Shown here one piece after another: positions 1 to 8,443 of a stretch of DNA of 8,443 nucleotides. The position numbers and the translations under genes are program-made. Every line of letters begins with the position of its first letter. Positions within the stretch are counted from its first letter, which is position 1. Under the pieces are notes generated by a model. It was given only the letters and a program-made list of their open reading frames with translations. It searched no databases and had not been told where the DNA came from. This DNA comes from an uncultured Planctomycetaceae bacterium (lineage in GTDB: Bacteria > Planctomycetota > Planctomycetia > Planctomycetales > Planctomycetaceae): contig CALJUK010000741.1 in assembly GCA_937975745.1 (NCBI GenBank), forward strand, positions 1-8,443. Reading direction: 5' to 3'.

Positions 1-595
1 CCAGGTACATTTTTCGTGGCTCGTTTCGCTGAAACTGCACCGATAACTGTCGATACGAAAAATGCTCTTTCGCCAGGACAAGAATCCCCGACGTCTCGCG
101 GTCCAGGCGATGCACAAGCCCCGGTCGCAACAGGCCCGGGTGTGTTGTCTGACGATCGAGATGACTTTGGGCGATGTTGGCCAGTGTTCCCCATTGATGC
201 TCACCAACCGGATGCGCGAGTTGACCCGCCGGCTTGTTCACAACAAGCAACCAGGGATCTTCGAACAAGACGTGGAGCGGCCCGTCTTCTGCTGGAAGGA
301 GTTTGTCGGGCGGTTCCACGATTCGGATGCGGACGGCCTGGCCCTTGAAAACCCGGACGAACTGATCCGTCGGCTGATCGTCGATCCAGACGACACCGGC
401 GCGGACCATGCGTTGAATACGAAACGGCGTGTGGTTTCGCAGATGCCGGTTGAGGAACGTGTCGACACGCACACCGTTCAGATAGGCTTCGACGTGAAAT
501 TCGAGAACCGGCGGTGACTGCTCGCGAGACGTTACTTCCGCATGGCCTCCGGGTGAAGAGCTCGACGGTCCGTCAGCGATTGGTTGGGAACTCAT
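1..595 (-). CDS. RluA-family 23S rRNA pseudouridine synthase, 3' end outside window
   Basis: This enzyme isomerises specific uridines to pseudouridine in large-subunit rRNA in the cytoplasm. I translated the minus strand by hand; the frame stays open from the ATG at 595-593 to the window edge, giving 198 residues. Residues about 33-92 look like an S4 RNA-binding domain (RVDTFLNRHL, then IQRMVRAGVVWID). The catalytic domain follows with VVNKPAG at 118-124, AHPVGEHQWGTLANIA, and the family signature GLVHRLDRETSG at 159-170. The catalytic aspartate is D165 (bases 101-103). RKMYL at the edge matches the conserved strand after the active site. An S4 plus HRLDRETSG layout fits RluD/RluC-like members, but the target uridine cannot be told from this. 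The start is 34 bases after the upstream propeller gene's stop, so the two are probably co-transcribed. A GAAGGA lies 12 bases before the ATG, a rather long spacing. The first 30 residues are Ser/Pro-rich and not conserved-looking, so a later start is possible. The frame also stays open upstream of this ATG. Confidence 0.93.
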   Translation of the reverse strand, partial: MSSQPIADGPSSSSPGGHAEVTSREQSPPVLEFHVEAYLNGVRVDTFLNRHLRNHTPFRIQRMVRAGVVWIDDQPTDQFVRVFKGQAVRIRIVEPPDKLLPAEDGPLHVLFEDPWLLVVNKPAGQLAHPVGEHQWGTLANIAQSHLDRQTTHPGLLRPGLVHRLDRETSGILVLAKEHFSYRQLSVQFQRNEPRKMYL

Positions 596-629
596 CGAAG
601 ACCAGCGTCCTTCGTTCGCCTCTGGCGTC

Positions 630-2930
630 TCAGTCTTCAGCGGCGTTGGCCCCGTTATCGGCAGGCAAGACAGAAATTGTCTCGACAGCCGTCACGCGGC
701 CGACGTCGTGGTTGACTCCACCCAGCATCAATAGCGAGTTGTCGCCAGCGGGTAGCATCCGATGGAAAAAACGCGGCGTCTTCAGCGTGCGGAGCTTCTG
801 CCAGGCGGTTCCGTCTTCTGACAGTCGGTACAACTGCCCCTCCATCGTGCTGACGTACAGCTTCCCCTGGGCAACACACGCGGCGGCACCAAAGCCGTCC
901 ATCGGTTTTCCGGGAATCGCCGGACCGAGACTCCAGGCGACTTTCTGCGGATCGTAGATCTGCACCTCGGTTGTGGCATTGCCATCTTCATTCATTCCGC
1001 CGATCGCGAACAGCCGGTTTTGAATGCCGACGGTCGCCAGGGCTCGCCGTTGAAATGGCTGCGGAATCGACTCCCAAACGACGTCCGACTTCGAGAGGTC
1101 AACCCGGCAGAGAGTCTCGTGCCAGACGGCATCTTTGCTTCCCGACATCTGCCAGCCACCAACGACATACAGGACATTCCCGACGACAGCTGCATCAAAC
1201 GAAGACCGGGGGACCGGCATGGGGGAAAGGTCGTCCCACTTCTGATGGACCGGGTCGAACCGGGCAAACTCGGCCTGAGACCAGAGGTCCTGTTCCAGCT
1301 CGTTTGTGTTCTTTGCCGTGAAGCCTCCAACCCGATACAGCTTGCCGTCGTACGTTACCATCGCCAATCCCTGCAGTTTGGGACCGGTGGAGGGGGTTTC
1401 CCACTTTGTCGGATGGTTGAGGTCCAGTCGGAGCAGATCGCCCGATTGACCTTCGGTGGAGTAATGGTGGGCCGAGCCGAAGTAGCCACCATACACGTAG
1501 ACCGCGTTGCCAAGCCGGTCGGCTCCGAAACTGGTGATTCCATGCGGCAGGTCGGGATATTTCATGGACGTGTTGCTCGTTTGCGAGTCGGTTGAACGAG
1601 AGGACGACAGGGGATTGGCGGCAGTCGTCGGTGCCGATGACGTCTGCGTCTCTTGGGGCTTGCTCCGAATGCACGTGAGCTGCTTGCCCGTGCGGACGAC
1701 AAAACTGTTCGCGACGGCCGCCACACCATACACGCGGTCCTCCGTCGGTAGCGAGTTGCGGGCCAGTTCCCGGTATTCGTTCCCTGGCTGAATGACAACC
1801 GTTTCGCCCTCTTTGGTGAAGAAGTAGACCCGGTCACCGGCGGCAATTGGACTGGCCCAACAGGAGGCCGGAAGTCGCTGGGTCCAGGCGGCTTGGCCGG
1901 ACGCTGCATCGAGGCAGAACAATACGCCAGCCCGATTCACGAAGTAGGCCCAGCCCTGATCAAGCAGGGGAGAGCCGAACGAGGAGGTCACTTGGGGGTT
2001 CTTCCAGAGTGGTTGCGGCGTAGCTCCACGGCGGAGACCGGCCCGTTCGACTGCGAAGTTGAAACCCGCATCGCCAGAACCGACGACAATCAATTCGTCC
2101 GAGACAGTCGGCGAGGGAACGGTGTTTCCTTCGATCCCCGATAACTTCCACAACATCTCACCCGTGGCAGCCGCGTACCCCTCCAGGACACCATTGGAAC
2201 TGACCACGATCTCCGGTGAGTTCTTCTCGCTGGCGTCCGATTTCGAACGCGAAGACACGACAACGGGAGAACTCCACGAGACACGCGGTTCCCGGTCGAC
2301 TTTCCACTGTGTCTTGCCGGTTTGCTTGTCGATGGACAGCAGGCACGACGGCCCGGAGTGGTCCAGCAGCAGGACAACGGCGTCGGTTGTCTGAGCCGGG
2401 GAACATCCCAAACCATGATTTCCCAGAAACGGGCCATAATCGCTGGTCAGCTTCCGGGACCATTTCACTTCGCCGGCATGGTCCAAAGCGACGAGGTCGC
2501 CACTTTCGAAGAAAGCGTAGAGACCGTCGGCATCGACGACCGGAGTGGGAGCCGCCTGGCTGATGTACCCCGAAACGGCTTCCGGTTTGCTCGAAGCGAA
2601 TGTCTTGGTCCAGATGGTCGCGCCGGTTCTTAGATCGAAGCAGTGAACGATCAGCCGTTCTTTCTCGGAACCGTCCGCCGCCGTCACAAAGACTTTCTGG
2701 CCCCAGATGACGGGGCTCGATTGCCCAGAGCCGGTGATGTCGGCCCGCCAGGCGATATTTTCCTCACTCGACCAGGTCAGCGGAAAATCGGTTGCCGCCG
2801 CGTGACTGTTCCCGTGACCGCGGAAAGCGGGCCAGGCGGCTTCGTTCTCAGCGGGCGGTGCCGCGAATACCGAACCATAAACCAGGCCGATCAGACTGAC
2901 GGCGATGGCGCCCCGGACACACAGCGACAT
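630..2930 (-). CDS. Exported PQQ-like beta-propeller / Kelch double-propeller protein
   Basis: This 766-residue protein has a signal peptide at about residues 1-23 (hydrophobic core AIAVSLIGLVYGSVFA, then AAPP), so it is probably periplasmic or surface-exposed. It has no lipobox cysteine. Residues about 31-423 form a PQQ-like (BamB-type) propeller opening with AWPAFRGHG. The repeated blade motif, a Gly-rich turn followed by Trp, is seen at ATIWTKTF (104-111), EVKWSRKL (154-161), KTQWKVD (206-212), EMLWKLSG (258-265) and QAAWTQRL (346-353). A Ser/Thr-rich linker at 424-456 leads to a Kelch propeller with Gly-Gly signatures at YGG (480-482), VGG (534-536), VGG (590-592), IGG (643-645) and LGG (736-738), plus one degenerate blade near 690-699. 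Spacing of about 45-55 residues suggests six blades. Such propellers bind proteins or carbohydrates. I see no catalytic motif, and PQQ-like does not mean it binds PQQ. The start is supported by GGAG seven bases upstream (2938-2941) and by the signal peptide. Confidence 0.93.
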   Translation of the reverse strand: MSLCVRGAIAVSLIGLVYGSVFAAPPAENEAAWPAFRGHGNSHAAATDFPLTWSSEENIAWRADITGSGQSSPVIWGQKVFVTAADGSEKERLIVHCFDLRTGATIWTKTFASSKPEAVSGYISQAAPTPVVDADGLYAFFESGDLVALDHAGEVKWSRKLTSDYGPFLGNHGLGCSPAQTTDAVVLLLDHSGPSCLLSIDKQTGKTQWKVDREPRVSWSSPVVVSSRSKSDASEKNSPEIVVSSNGVLEGYAAATGEMLWKLSGIEGNTVPSPTVSDELIVVGSGDAGFNFAVERAGLRRGATPQPLWKNPQVTSSFGSPLLDQGWAYFVNRAGVLFCLDAASGQAAWTQRLPASCWASPIAAGDRVYFFTKEGETVVIQPGNEYRELARNSLPTEDRVYGVAAVANSFVVRTGKQLTCIRSKPQETQTSSAPTTAANPLSSSRSTDSQTSNTSMKYPDLPHGITSFGADRLGNAVYVYGGYFGSAHHYSTEGQSGDLLRLDLNHPTKWETPSTGPKLQGLAMVTYDGKLYRVGGFTAKNTNELEQDLWSQAEFARFDPVHQKWDDLSPMPVPRSSFDAAVVGNVLYVVGGWQMSGSKDAVWHETLCRVDLSKSDVVWESIPQPFQRRALATVGIQNRLFAIGGMNEDGNATTEVQIYDPQKVAWSLGPAIPGKPMDGFGAAACVAQGKLYVSTMEGQLYRLSEDGTAWQKLRTLKTPRFFHRMLPAGDNSLLMLGGVNHDVGRVTAVETISVLPADNGANAAED
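1563..1661 (-). other. Ser/Thr-rich interdomain linker between the two propellers
   Basis: Codons about 424-456 of the propeller gene encode a low-complexity stretch dominated by Ser, Thr, Ala, Gln and Pro, with no hydrophobic core. It joins the last PQQ-like blade to the first Kelch blade without a frameshift or stop. An internal ATG at codon 456 sits just before the Kelch domain, but no good ribosome site was seen in front of it, so the fused product is the simplest reading. Confidence 0.7.
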
Positions 2931-2937
2931 AGTGAGT

Positions 2938-2941
2938 CTCC
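2938..2941 (-). promoter_or_regulatory. Shine-Dalgarno site of the propeller gene
   Basis: The minus strand reads GGAG followed by seven bases and then the ATG at 2930-2928. It supports this start over any internal ATG, because the signal peptide begins directly at this codon. Confidence 0.65.
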
Positions 2942-2970
2942 AGTAGGTGACCCCACGGTTCCGTCAAACT

Positions 2971-3042
2971 CGATGTTGCAAGTTGAGAACCGGAATCCCA
3001 GCGGCCAACGAGCCCCGGAACAAGTTCTTCAACTTCACATCG
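2971..3042. repeat. Long imperfect inverted repeat in the aconitase/propeller spacer
   Basis: Arms at 2971-2990 and 3024-3042 pair over 17 bases in three blocks (CGATGT, AAGTTGA and GAAC, each with its complement), separated by small bulges. The loop is 33 bases and holds two CCGG words that could extend the stem. It lies 108 bases after the aconitase stop and 40 bases before the propeller ATG. No T-tract follows on the minus strand, so it is not a standard intrinsic terminator. It could be an RNA processing or stability structure between the two genes, a factor-assisted terminator, or an operator. The rest of the 220-base spacer (2931-3150) holds nothing else I can support apart from the Shine-Dalgarno site. 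I could not find a convincing promoter in it. Confidence 0.6.
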
Positions 3043-3150
3043 AAAGTCTGACAAGGCACCGCGGGAAGACGCTCGGTTTCACATGTGGCGGCAGCTGCAG
3101 TGATCACTCGGGCACGGACGGTAAAGTTCGCTGTCCTTTTGGAATCTGGG

Positions 3151-5889
<2,739 letters not shown>

Positions 5890-5897
5890 GGTAGCGG

Positions 5898-5904
5898 TCC
5901 TCTT
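5898..5904 (-). promoter_or_regulatory. Strong Shine-Dalgarno site of acnA
   Basis: The minus strand reads AAGAGGA with eight bases before the ATG at 5889-5887. This is the best ribosome-binding site in the window and it fixes the aconitase start. Confidence 0.8.
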
Positions 5905-5969
5905 TTACTCGGTTGCAAGTCGAGCGGTGGCATACGATTTCGACGGATTCATGCAGAAGCCCCGACGGC

Positions 5970-6012
5970 CGCCACGCAGTCCGGTGGCGTTTCGGGCGGA
6001 TCCAACCGCCCG
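5970..6012 (-). promoter_or_regulatory. Two adjacent GC-rich hairpins in the acnA leader
   Basis: Hairpin A pairs CGCCAC (5970-5975) with GTGGCG (5984-5989) around an 8-base loop. Hairpin B pairs CGGGCGG (5993-5999) with CCGCCCG (6006-6012) around a 6-base loop. Both stems are perfect and are separated by three bases. They lie 81-123 bases upstream of the aconitase ATG. No T-tract follows on either strand. They could be part of a structured 5' untranslated region, a factor-assisted end of the glycosyltransferase transcript, or operator half-sites. Confidence 0.45.
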
Positions 6013-6202
6013 CGGGGGTCAGGCGAGCCTTCCGACTCGGCGATGCGTCGATGCTAGCAGGGTCCATCCGGGATGAGAAGCCAACCGACCGCCTTGTTAG
6101 GACTCAGTGGGTGGCGTCATCAGCGGGGGCGGCAATCTCCAGGCCACTTCCGGACGCGCAACGCGTGCCCGTCTGTCCGAGGTTGACGCAATACGAGGTC
6201 CG

Positions 6203-7843
6203 TCAGCCCTGTGGCGGGACAACGCGGTAGACGATGTAAGGCCCAGCGCGGAAGGCTTCGTCACCCAGCAGTCGGCTGATCTGCCGGGGGAGTTTCTCGC
6301 CCGATTCATCGTAGACAAACAGCTTCTGAGGGCTGTTCGCCACGGCTTCGTAGATCTCCGGACGGCGATCCGGCAAGTAGACGAGAATCTCCCACAGGTA
6401 GGCGAACCGAGTGGACGGCCGGAGTTCCAGCGTGTCGTACACCCAGACCAGGTCACTCGTGTAGCAGGTTAGTTCGCCGTCCGAGAGGTTCTGCGTCCGC
6501 AGAAAGTCCGCAACCTCAGCCAGCTTTCGCCAGTCTGGGTTGAGGATCAGGGCCAGTTCAGCCCGCACTTCGGGCGACGTTCCATTCCGGAGGCACGTCT
6601 GCCAGAGACCGGTATTGGTGTACTGCCGCGGCAGGCTGAACATGCAGACCAACAGCCCCATCGTCAAGAGTGACAGCCTGACCGGCCGTCTCTGCCAGAG
6701 TGAAGCGATCGGGACCGCAACCACGGTAAAGCCCAACAAAATACCCGGAAATTGCACGTAATCGAACAGGTGCTGAAACGCAAACGACTGGAAGACCCAT
6801 CCCAAATACAGCCCCGCCATCAGAGGTTCGGCCAGATGCAGCGGCGATCCCTCTGGGGGTGACTGTCGGTTGCCGCCACAGAGATTCTTCCGCAGGCCCA
6901 CATTCAGAATCAGGATCGCAATCGCGATCGGAAGGGCGAACAGGTGGATCAAGTACCAGGGAACCAGATGGTAGACGGTTTGTGCGAAGCGCAATGTCGT
7001 CCAGCCCTGCAGTCGCCCAGCGAAGTATTCCGGGTTCCAGTCGGTCATCGTTTGCAGGAAGTATGGCCAGGCTCCGGTCCAGATCAGCCACAGAGACCCC
7101 GCTCAGCCGACCAGACCGCCTACGAACAGAATGGACACCACCCTGAGCAGTCCGTGTTTGAACCGACCGCAGCACAGCGTGGCTTCTCCGGCCATCCACG
7201 CTGCAACTGCTGCGACGGCTACGTACGGTTTGATCCAGAAGGCGACCCCCCAGATGATTCCTTCGAGGACACCTCTGCGAACGATCTGACCCGTGGAGAC
7301 GGTTTCGTTTGACCATCGGCTGGAGAAGTCCCGTCGACGGAGTTCCAAGGCGGCCAGTGTCGGCAGAAGCAGCCAGATGTCCCGCTGACAGTGACACCAT
7401 TCGGGTACGCTGACGTAAGCGATCACAAACGCAAATCCCAGCCAGCCACTGACGGCCACATTGCGTGTCGCCCGGTAGCTCCAAACGGCGGCAAGGATCG
7501 CTGTTCCGAGGAAGAGGGCAAGGTCGAACAGTCGGAGCGCCTCGGAACTTGGGCCGAACAGACGCCTGACAAACAAATGGACCCAGATCACCCCGGGGAG
7601 ATTCGGTTCGAGAAGTTCGCGGTAGAGAACTCCACCGTGGCGAACGATGTCCGCCTGCAGATCGTAGAGAATTGCGTCGTTGGTTAAGGGTTTGCACGCG
7701 AAGATTGGCGCGGCAACAACCAACAGCAAAATCAGGCAGAGCAGGGGGGGAATGAGTTCGGTCGGCAGTCCCTGTGGGGAGGCATCGGGGGAAGCCTGGG
7801 ATTTCGAATCGATTGCCTCGAGCGCTGTCGTCGCGTCAGTCAT
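6203..7843 (-). pseudogene. GT-C/GT39-like membrane glycosyltransferase interrupted by one in-frame TGA
   Basis: From the ATG at 7843 the frame runs 546 codons to the stop at 6203, with one TGA at codon 247 (7105-7103). The 18 codons after the TGA and the rest stay in the same frame and read as one protein, so there is no frameshift. Residues 1-28 are a polar cytoplasmic start. Membrane segments are visible at about 31-50, 104-122, 132-148, 155-168, 192-219 and 231-262 (containing the stop), with several more between about 280 and 410. A soluble C-terminal domain of about 135 residues follows. PLTNDAILYDLQADIVRHGGVLYRE, found at about 52-76, and LLEPNLPG after it resemble the first extracytoplasmic loop of GT39/ArnT-like enzymes. 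These move a sugar from a lipid carrier to an acceptor, and the loop holds the catalytic acidic residue, here perhaps D56. The acceptor is unknown. If the TGA stops translation, only a 246-residue piece is made. The long overlapping frame at 6558-7697 is Arg/Ser-rich and not a gene. No clear Shine-Dalgarno precedes 7843. Confidence 0.85.
7103..7105 (-). other. In-frame TGA within the glycosyltransferase frame
   Basis: The minus strand reads GGTCTGGTCGGC, then TGA, then GCGGGGTCTCTGTGG, giving GLVG-stop-AGSLW. It falls inside a predicted membrane helix of about 30 apolar residues. A single base change from GGA (Gly), CGA (Arg) or TGG (Trp) would create it. No selenocysteine-like hairpin was noticed just downstream. 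The next in-frame ATG, at 7048, has no ribosome site. Confidence 0.9.
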
Positions 7844-7914
7844 TTTCGGGCCGGCTTGAAAGTCGTCGTACACGGTCCATCGCCAAATGTCACTTGCGCG
7901 TCGAAGAATGGAGG

Positions 7915-7935
7915 ACGAAGTCTGCAGGACTTCGT
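7915..7935. repeat. Perfect 8-bp hairpin upstream of the membrane glycosyltransferase
   Basis: ACGAAGTC (7915-7922) and GACTTCGT (7928-7935) pair perfectly around a 5-base loop (TGCAG). It starts 72 bases upstream of the glycosyltransferase ATG, within the likely 5' leader. It has no T-tract, so it is not a standard terminator. It may be a leader structure, an operator, or one copy of a dispersed short palindromic repeat. Confidence 0.55.
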
Positions 7936-8035
7936 GCGATCCAGTTCCTCGGCGTACGGCTTCAAGTCGCTCGGCAGGGCCTGCGGAAATTGAACAGAGG
8001 CGGAGACGGACGGAATCCGGCCGAAACCCACCCTG

Positions 8036-8052
8036 TGATTTACCGCAAATCA
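8036..8052. promoter_or_regulatory. TGATTT-N5-AAATCA dyad, possible operator
   Basis: Two perfect 6-base half-sites flank a 5-base spacer (ACCGC), giving a 17-bp dyad. The AT-rich half-sites in GC-rich DNA and the length suit a dimeric helix-turn-helix regulator; the TGAT/ATCA ends faintly recall FNR/CRP-type sites, but this is not a match to either consensus. It is 193-209 bases upstream of the membrane glycosyltransferase ATG. Confidence 0.35.
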
Positions 8053-8068
8053 AATGCCAGAAAGGTCA

Positions 8069-8080
8069 CGGACCGGTCCG
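8069..8080. promoter_or_regulatory. Perfect 12-bp palindrome CGGACCGGTCCG
   Basis: The 12 bases read identically on both strands with no spacer. The site lies 17 bases from the 8036-8052 dyad and about 226 bases upstream of the membrane glycosyltransferase. A GC-rich 12-mer palindrome can arise by chance, so an operator role is only a suggestion from its place between divergent genes. Confidence 0.35.
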
Positions 8081-8108
8081 CCACGGTTCGTTCTCAAACG
8101 GTTGTTTC

Positions 8109-8127
8109 GATTGTTGTGGCGACAATC
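8109..8127 (+). ncRNA. Stem-loop of a candidate plus-strand small RNA
   Basis: GATTGTTG (8109-8116) and CGACAATC (8120-8127) form an 8-bp stem with a TGG loop. One pair is a G-U wobble on the plus strand, which becomes a C-A mismatch on the minus strand, so the fold favours a plus-strand RNA. It lies 40 bases before the plus-strand terminator-like element at 8167-8190, as expected for the body of a short transcript. No promoter was identified. Confidence 0.3.
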
Positions 8128-8166
8128 TCCCCGCCATCGCAGTACAGCGTTGTGTCTGGCCTTATC

Positions 8167-8190
8167 TCGGTTCGAAGCCGATTTTTTTTT
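8167..8190 (+). terminator. Intrinsic-terminator-like hairpin plus T9
   Basis: TCGGTT (8167-8172) and AGCCGA (8176-8181) form a 6-bp stem with a CGA loop, including one G-U pair, directly followed by nine T residues (8182-8190). The G-U pair is lost on the minus strand, so the element reads plus-strand. No plus-strand protein gene lies just upstream, so it would end an unannotated transcript. The short stem is the weak point. Confidence 0.55.
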
Positions 8191-8259
8191 GAGAACGCGG
8201 CTTGCAGTAGAACGCTTCTGGGAGGGAGACGGCCTTCCGTAAGTCATACGAACTGGGGC

Positions 8260-8289
8260 GGGTGAACGAAATACGGGTGAACGAAATAC
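8260..8289. repeat. Perfect 15-bp tandem duplication
   Basis: GGGTGAACGAAATAC occurs twice back to back (8260-8274 and 8275-8289) with no mismatch. It ends 85 bases upstream of the GT2 start. The 15-bp period is about one and a half helix turns. It may be a recent slippage duplication or paired binding sites in the GT2 promoter region. Confidence 0.9.
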
Positions 8290-8374
8290 GAAGGGACTCC
8301 TCCCCTTGGCGATTCCGGCACGGCGGACCGCCCTTCGGCCTGATCGGACTTTGGGGAATGGGGGCAATTGCTCG

Positions 8375-8443
8375 ATGGTCGATTCTTCTCGGCGATCCGA
8401 ACAGCGGCAATCTGAAGAGATTTGCCTGTCGATTGTCCTGCCG
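8375..8443 (+). CDS. Probable family-2 glycosyltransferase, 5' fragment
   Basis: From the ATG at 8375 the plus strand stays open for 23 codons to the window edge. After a short charged leader (MVDSSRRSEQRQSEE) it ends with ICLSIVLP. That is how GT2 nucleotide-sugar transferases begin, with the first beta-strand of the GT-A fold (LSIVLP, normally followed by a Tyr-Asn-Glu turn just beyond the edge). These enzymes act in the cytoplasm, and some make polyprenyl-phosphate sugars. An alternative ATG at 8358 is in another frame and gives no family-like sequence. A G-rich run (8361-8364) about 10 bases upstream could serve as a weak ribosome site. The gene is divergent from the membrane glycosyltransferase. 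The call rests on one short motif. Confidence 0.5.
   Translation, partial: MVDSSRRSEQRQSEEICLSIVLP

Larger units (their letters stand above)
5890..6202. other. acnA leader and spacer, no gene seen
   Basis: These 313 bases between the glycosyltransferase stop and the aconitase start hold no convincing coding frame. The longest minus-strand frame (about 62 codons, overlapping the aconitase start) is Arg/Pro-rich and looks like chance. The aconitase promoter should lie here, but I could not identify clear -35 and -10 boxes. Visible structures are the two hairpins at 5970-6012 and a small ACGCG/CGCGT hairpin at 6154-6166. The small hairpin lies 36 bases past the glycosyltransferase stop and has no T-tract. 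Confidence 0.6.
7844..8374. other. 531-base divergent intergenic region rich in dyads
   Basis: No convincing gene fills this stretch between the minus-strand membrane glycosyltransferase and the plus-strand GT2 start. A 63-codon minus frame (GTG at 8031 to TGA at 7840) overlaps the glycosyltransferase ATG as ATGA, but it has no recognisable motif or ribosome site. The region holds hairpins at 7915-7935 and 8109-8127, dyads at 8036-8052 and 8069-8080, a plus-strand terminator-like element at 8167-8190, a tandem repeat at 8260-8289 and a short GGCGG-A-CCGCC palindrome at 8322-8332. Promoters for both flanking genes should be here, but I cannot point to convincing boxes. Confidence 0.6.

Noticed and set aside
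62..517. A 151-codon plus-strand frame at the left edge
   Set aside because: The opposite strand encodes the RluA-family signature and S4 domain through the same bases, so this is an antisense shadow.
6154..6166. A small ACGCG/CGCGT hairpin after the glycosyltransferase stop as a terminator
   Set aside because: The stem is only five pairs and no T-tract follows on either strand.
7048..7105. TGA at codon 247 as a selenocysteine codon or the boundary of two separate genes
   Set aside because: I noticed no selenocysteine-type stem-loop just after it, the residue sits in a membrane helix, and the downstream ATG at 7048 lacks a ribosome site while the 18 codons before it are clearly part of the same helix.
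6558..7697. A 379-codon minus-strand frame overlapping the membrane glycosyltransferase
   Set aside because: Its translation is Arg/Ser/Pro-rich with no membrane or catalytic pattern, while the alternative frame gives a coherent polytopic protein across the same bases. It is a shadow frame.
7840..8031. A 63-codon minus-strand frame (GTG start) that overlaps the glycosyltransferase start as ATGA
   Set aside because: The ATGA overlap is suggestive of coupling, but there is no ribosome site, no recognisable motif, and the hairpin at 7915-7935 lies within it. Conservation in relatives would be needed to revive it.
7844..8053. A 70-codon N-terminal extension of the membrane glycosyltransferase from an ATG at 8053
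   Set aside because: The extension is Arg/Ser-rich and unlike a membrane-protein N-terminus. The ATG at 7843 gives a normal short polar leader before the first membrane helix.

Overview
The window is GC-rich bacterial chromosomal DNA. Two things point to a Planctomycetota-type genome: a secreted PQQ-like propeller protein fused to Kelch repeats, and weak or absent Shine-Dalgarno sites at several genes. This assignment is an inference from gene style, not a database match. I see no tRNA, rRNA, CRISPR array, insertion sequence or phage gene.

Layout from left to right. (1) Bases 1-595, minus strand: the N-terminal 198 residues of an RluA-family rRNA pseudouridine synthase whose C-terminus lies outside the window. 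(2) Bases 630-2930, minus: a 766-residue exported protein with an N-terminal PQQ-like beta-propeller, a Ser/Thr-rich linker and a C-terminal six-bladed Kelch propeller. (3) Bases 2931-3150: a spacer with a long imperfect inverted repeat. (4) Bases 3151-5889, minus: a full-length AcnA-type aconitate hydratase (912 residues) with all three Fe-S cysteines. (5) Bases 5890-6202: the aconitase leader, with two adjacent GC-rich hairpins. (6) Bases 6203-7843, minus: a 546-codon polytopic membrane protein resembling GT-C/GT39 glycosyltransferases, broken by one in-frame TGA at codon 247 with the same frame continuing on both sides. (7) Bases 7844-8374: a 531-base divergent intergenic region with several dyads, a strong plus-strand terminator-like hairpin plus T9, and a perfect 15-bp tandem duplication. 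(8) Bases 8375-8443, plus: the first 23 codons of a probable family-2 glycosyltransferase cut by the window edge.

Aconitase, the propeller protein and the pseudouridine synthase are co-directional and could share transcription. The last two are only 34 bases apart and probably do. The two glycosyltransferase-like genes are divergent and may form a functional pair, with a GT2 making a lipid-linked sugar and a GT-C membrane enzyme using it, but this is inferred from family habits. The most notable points are the lone in-frame TGA in the membrane glycosyltransferase and the structured intergenic region beside it, which may encode a small plus-strand RNA. I found no clear evidence of a wholly new multi-gene system.
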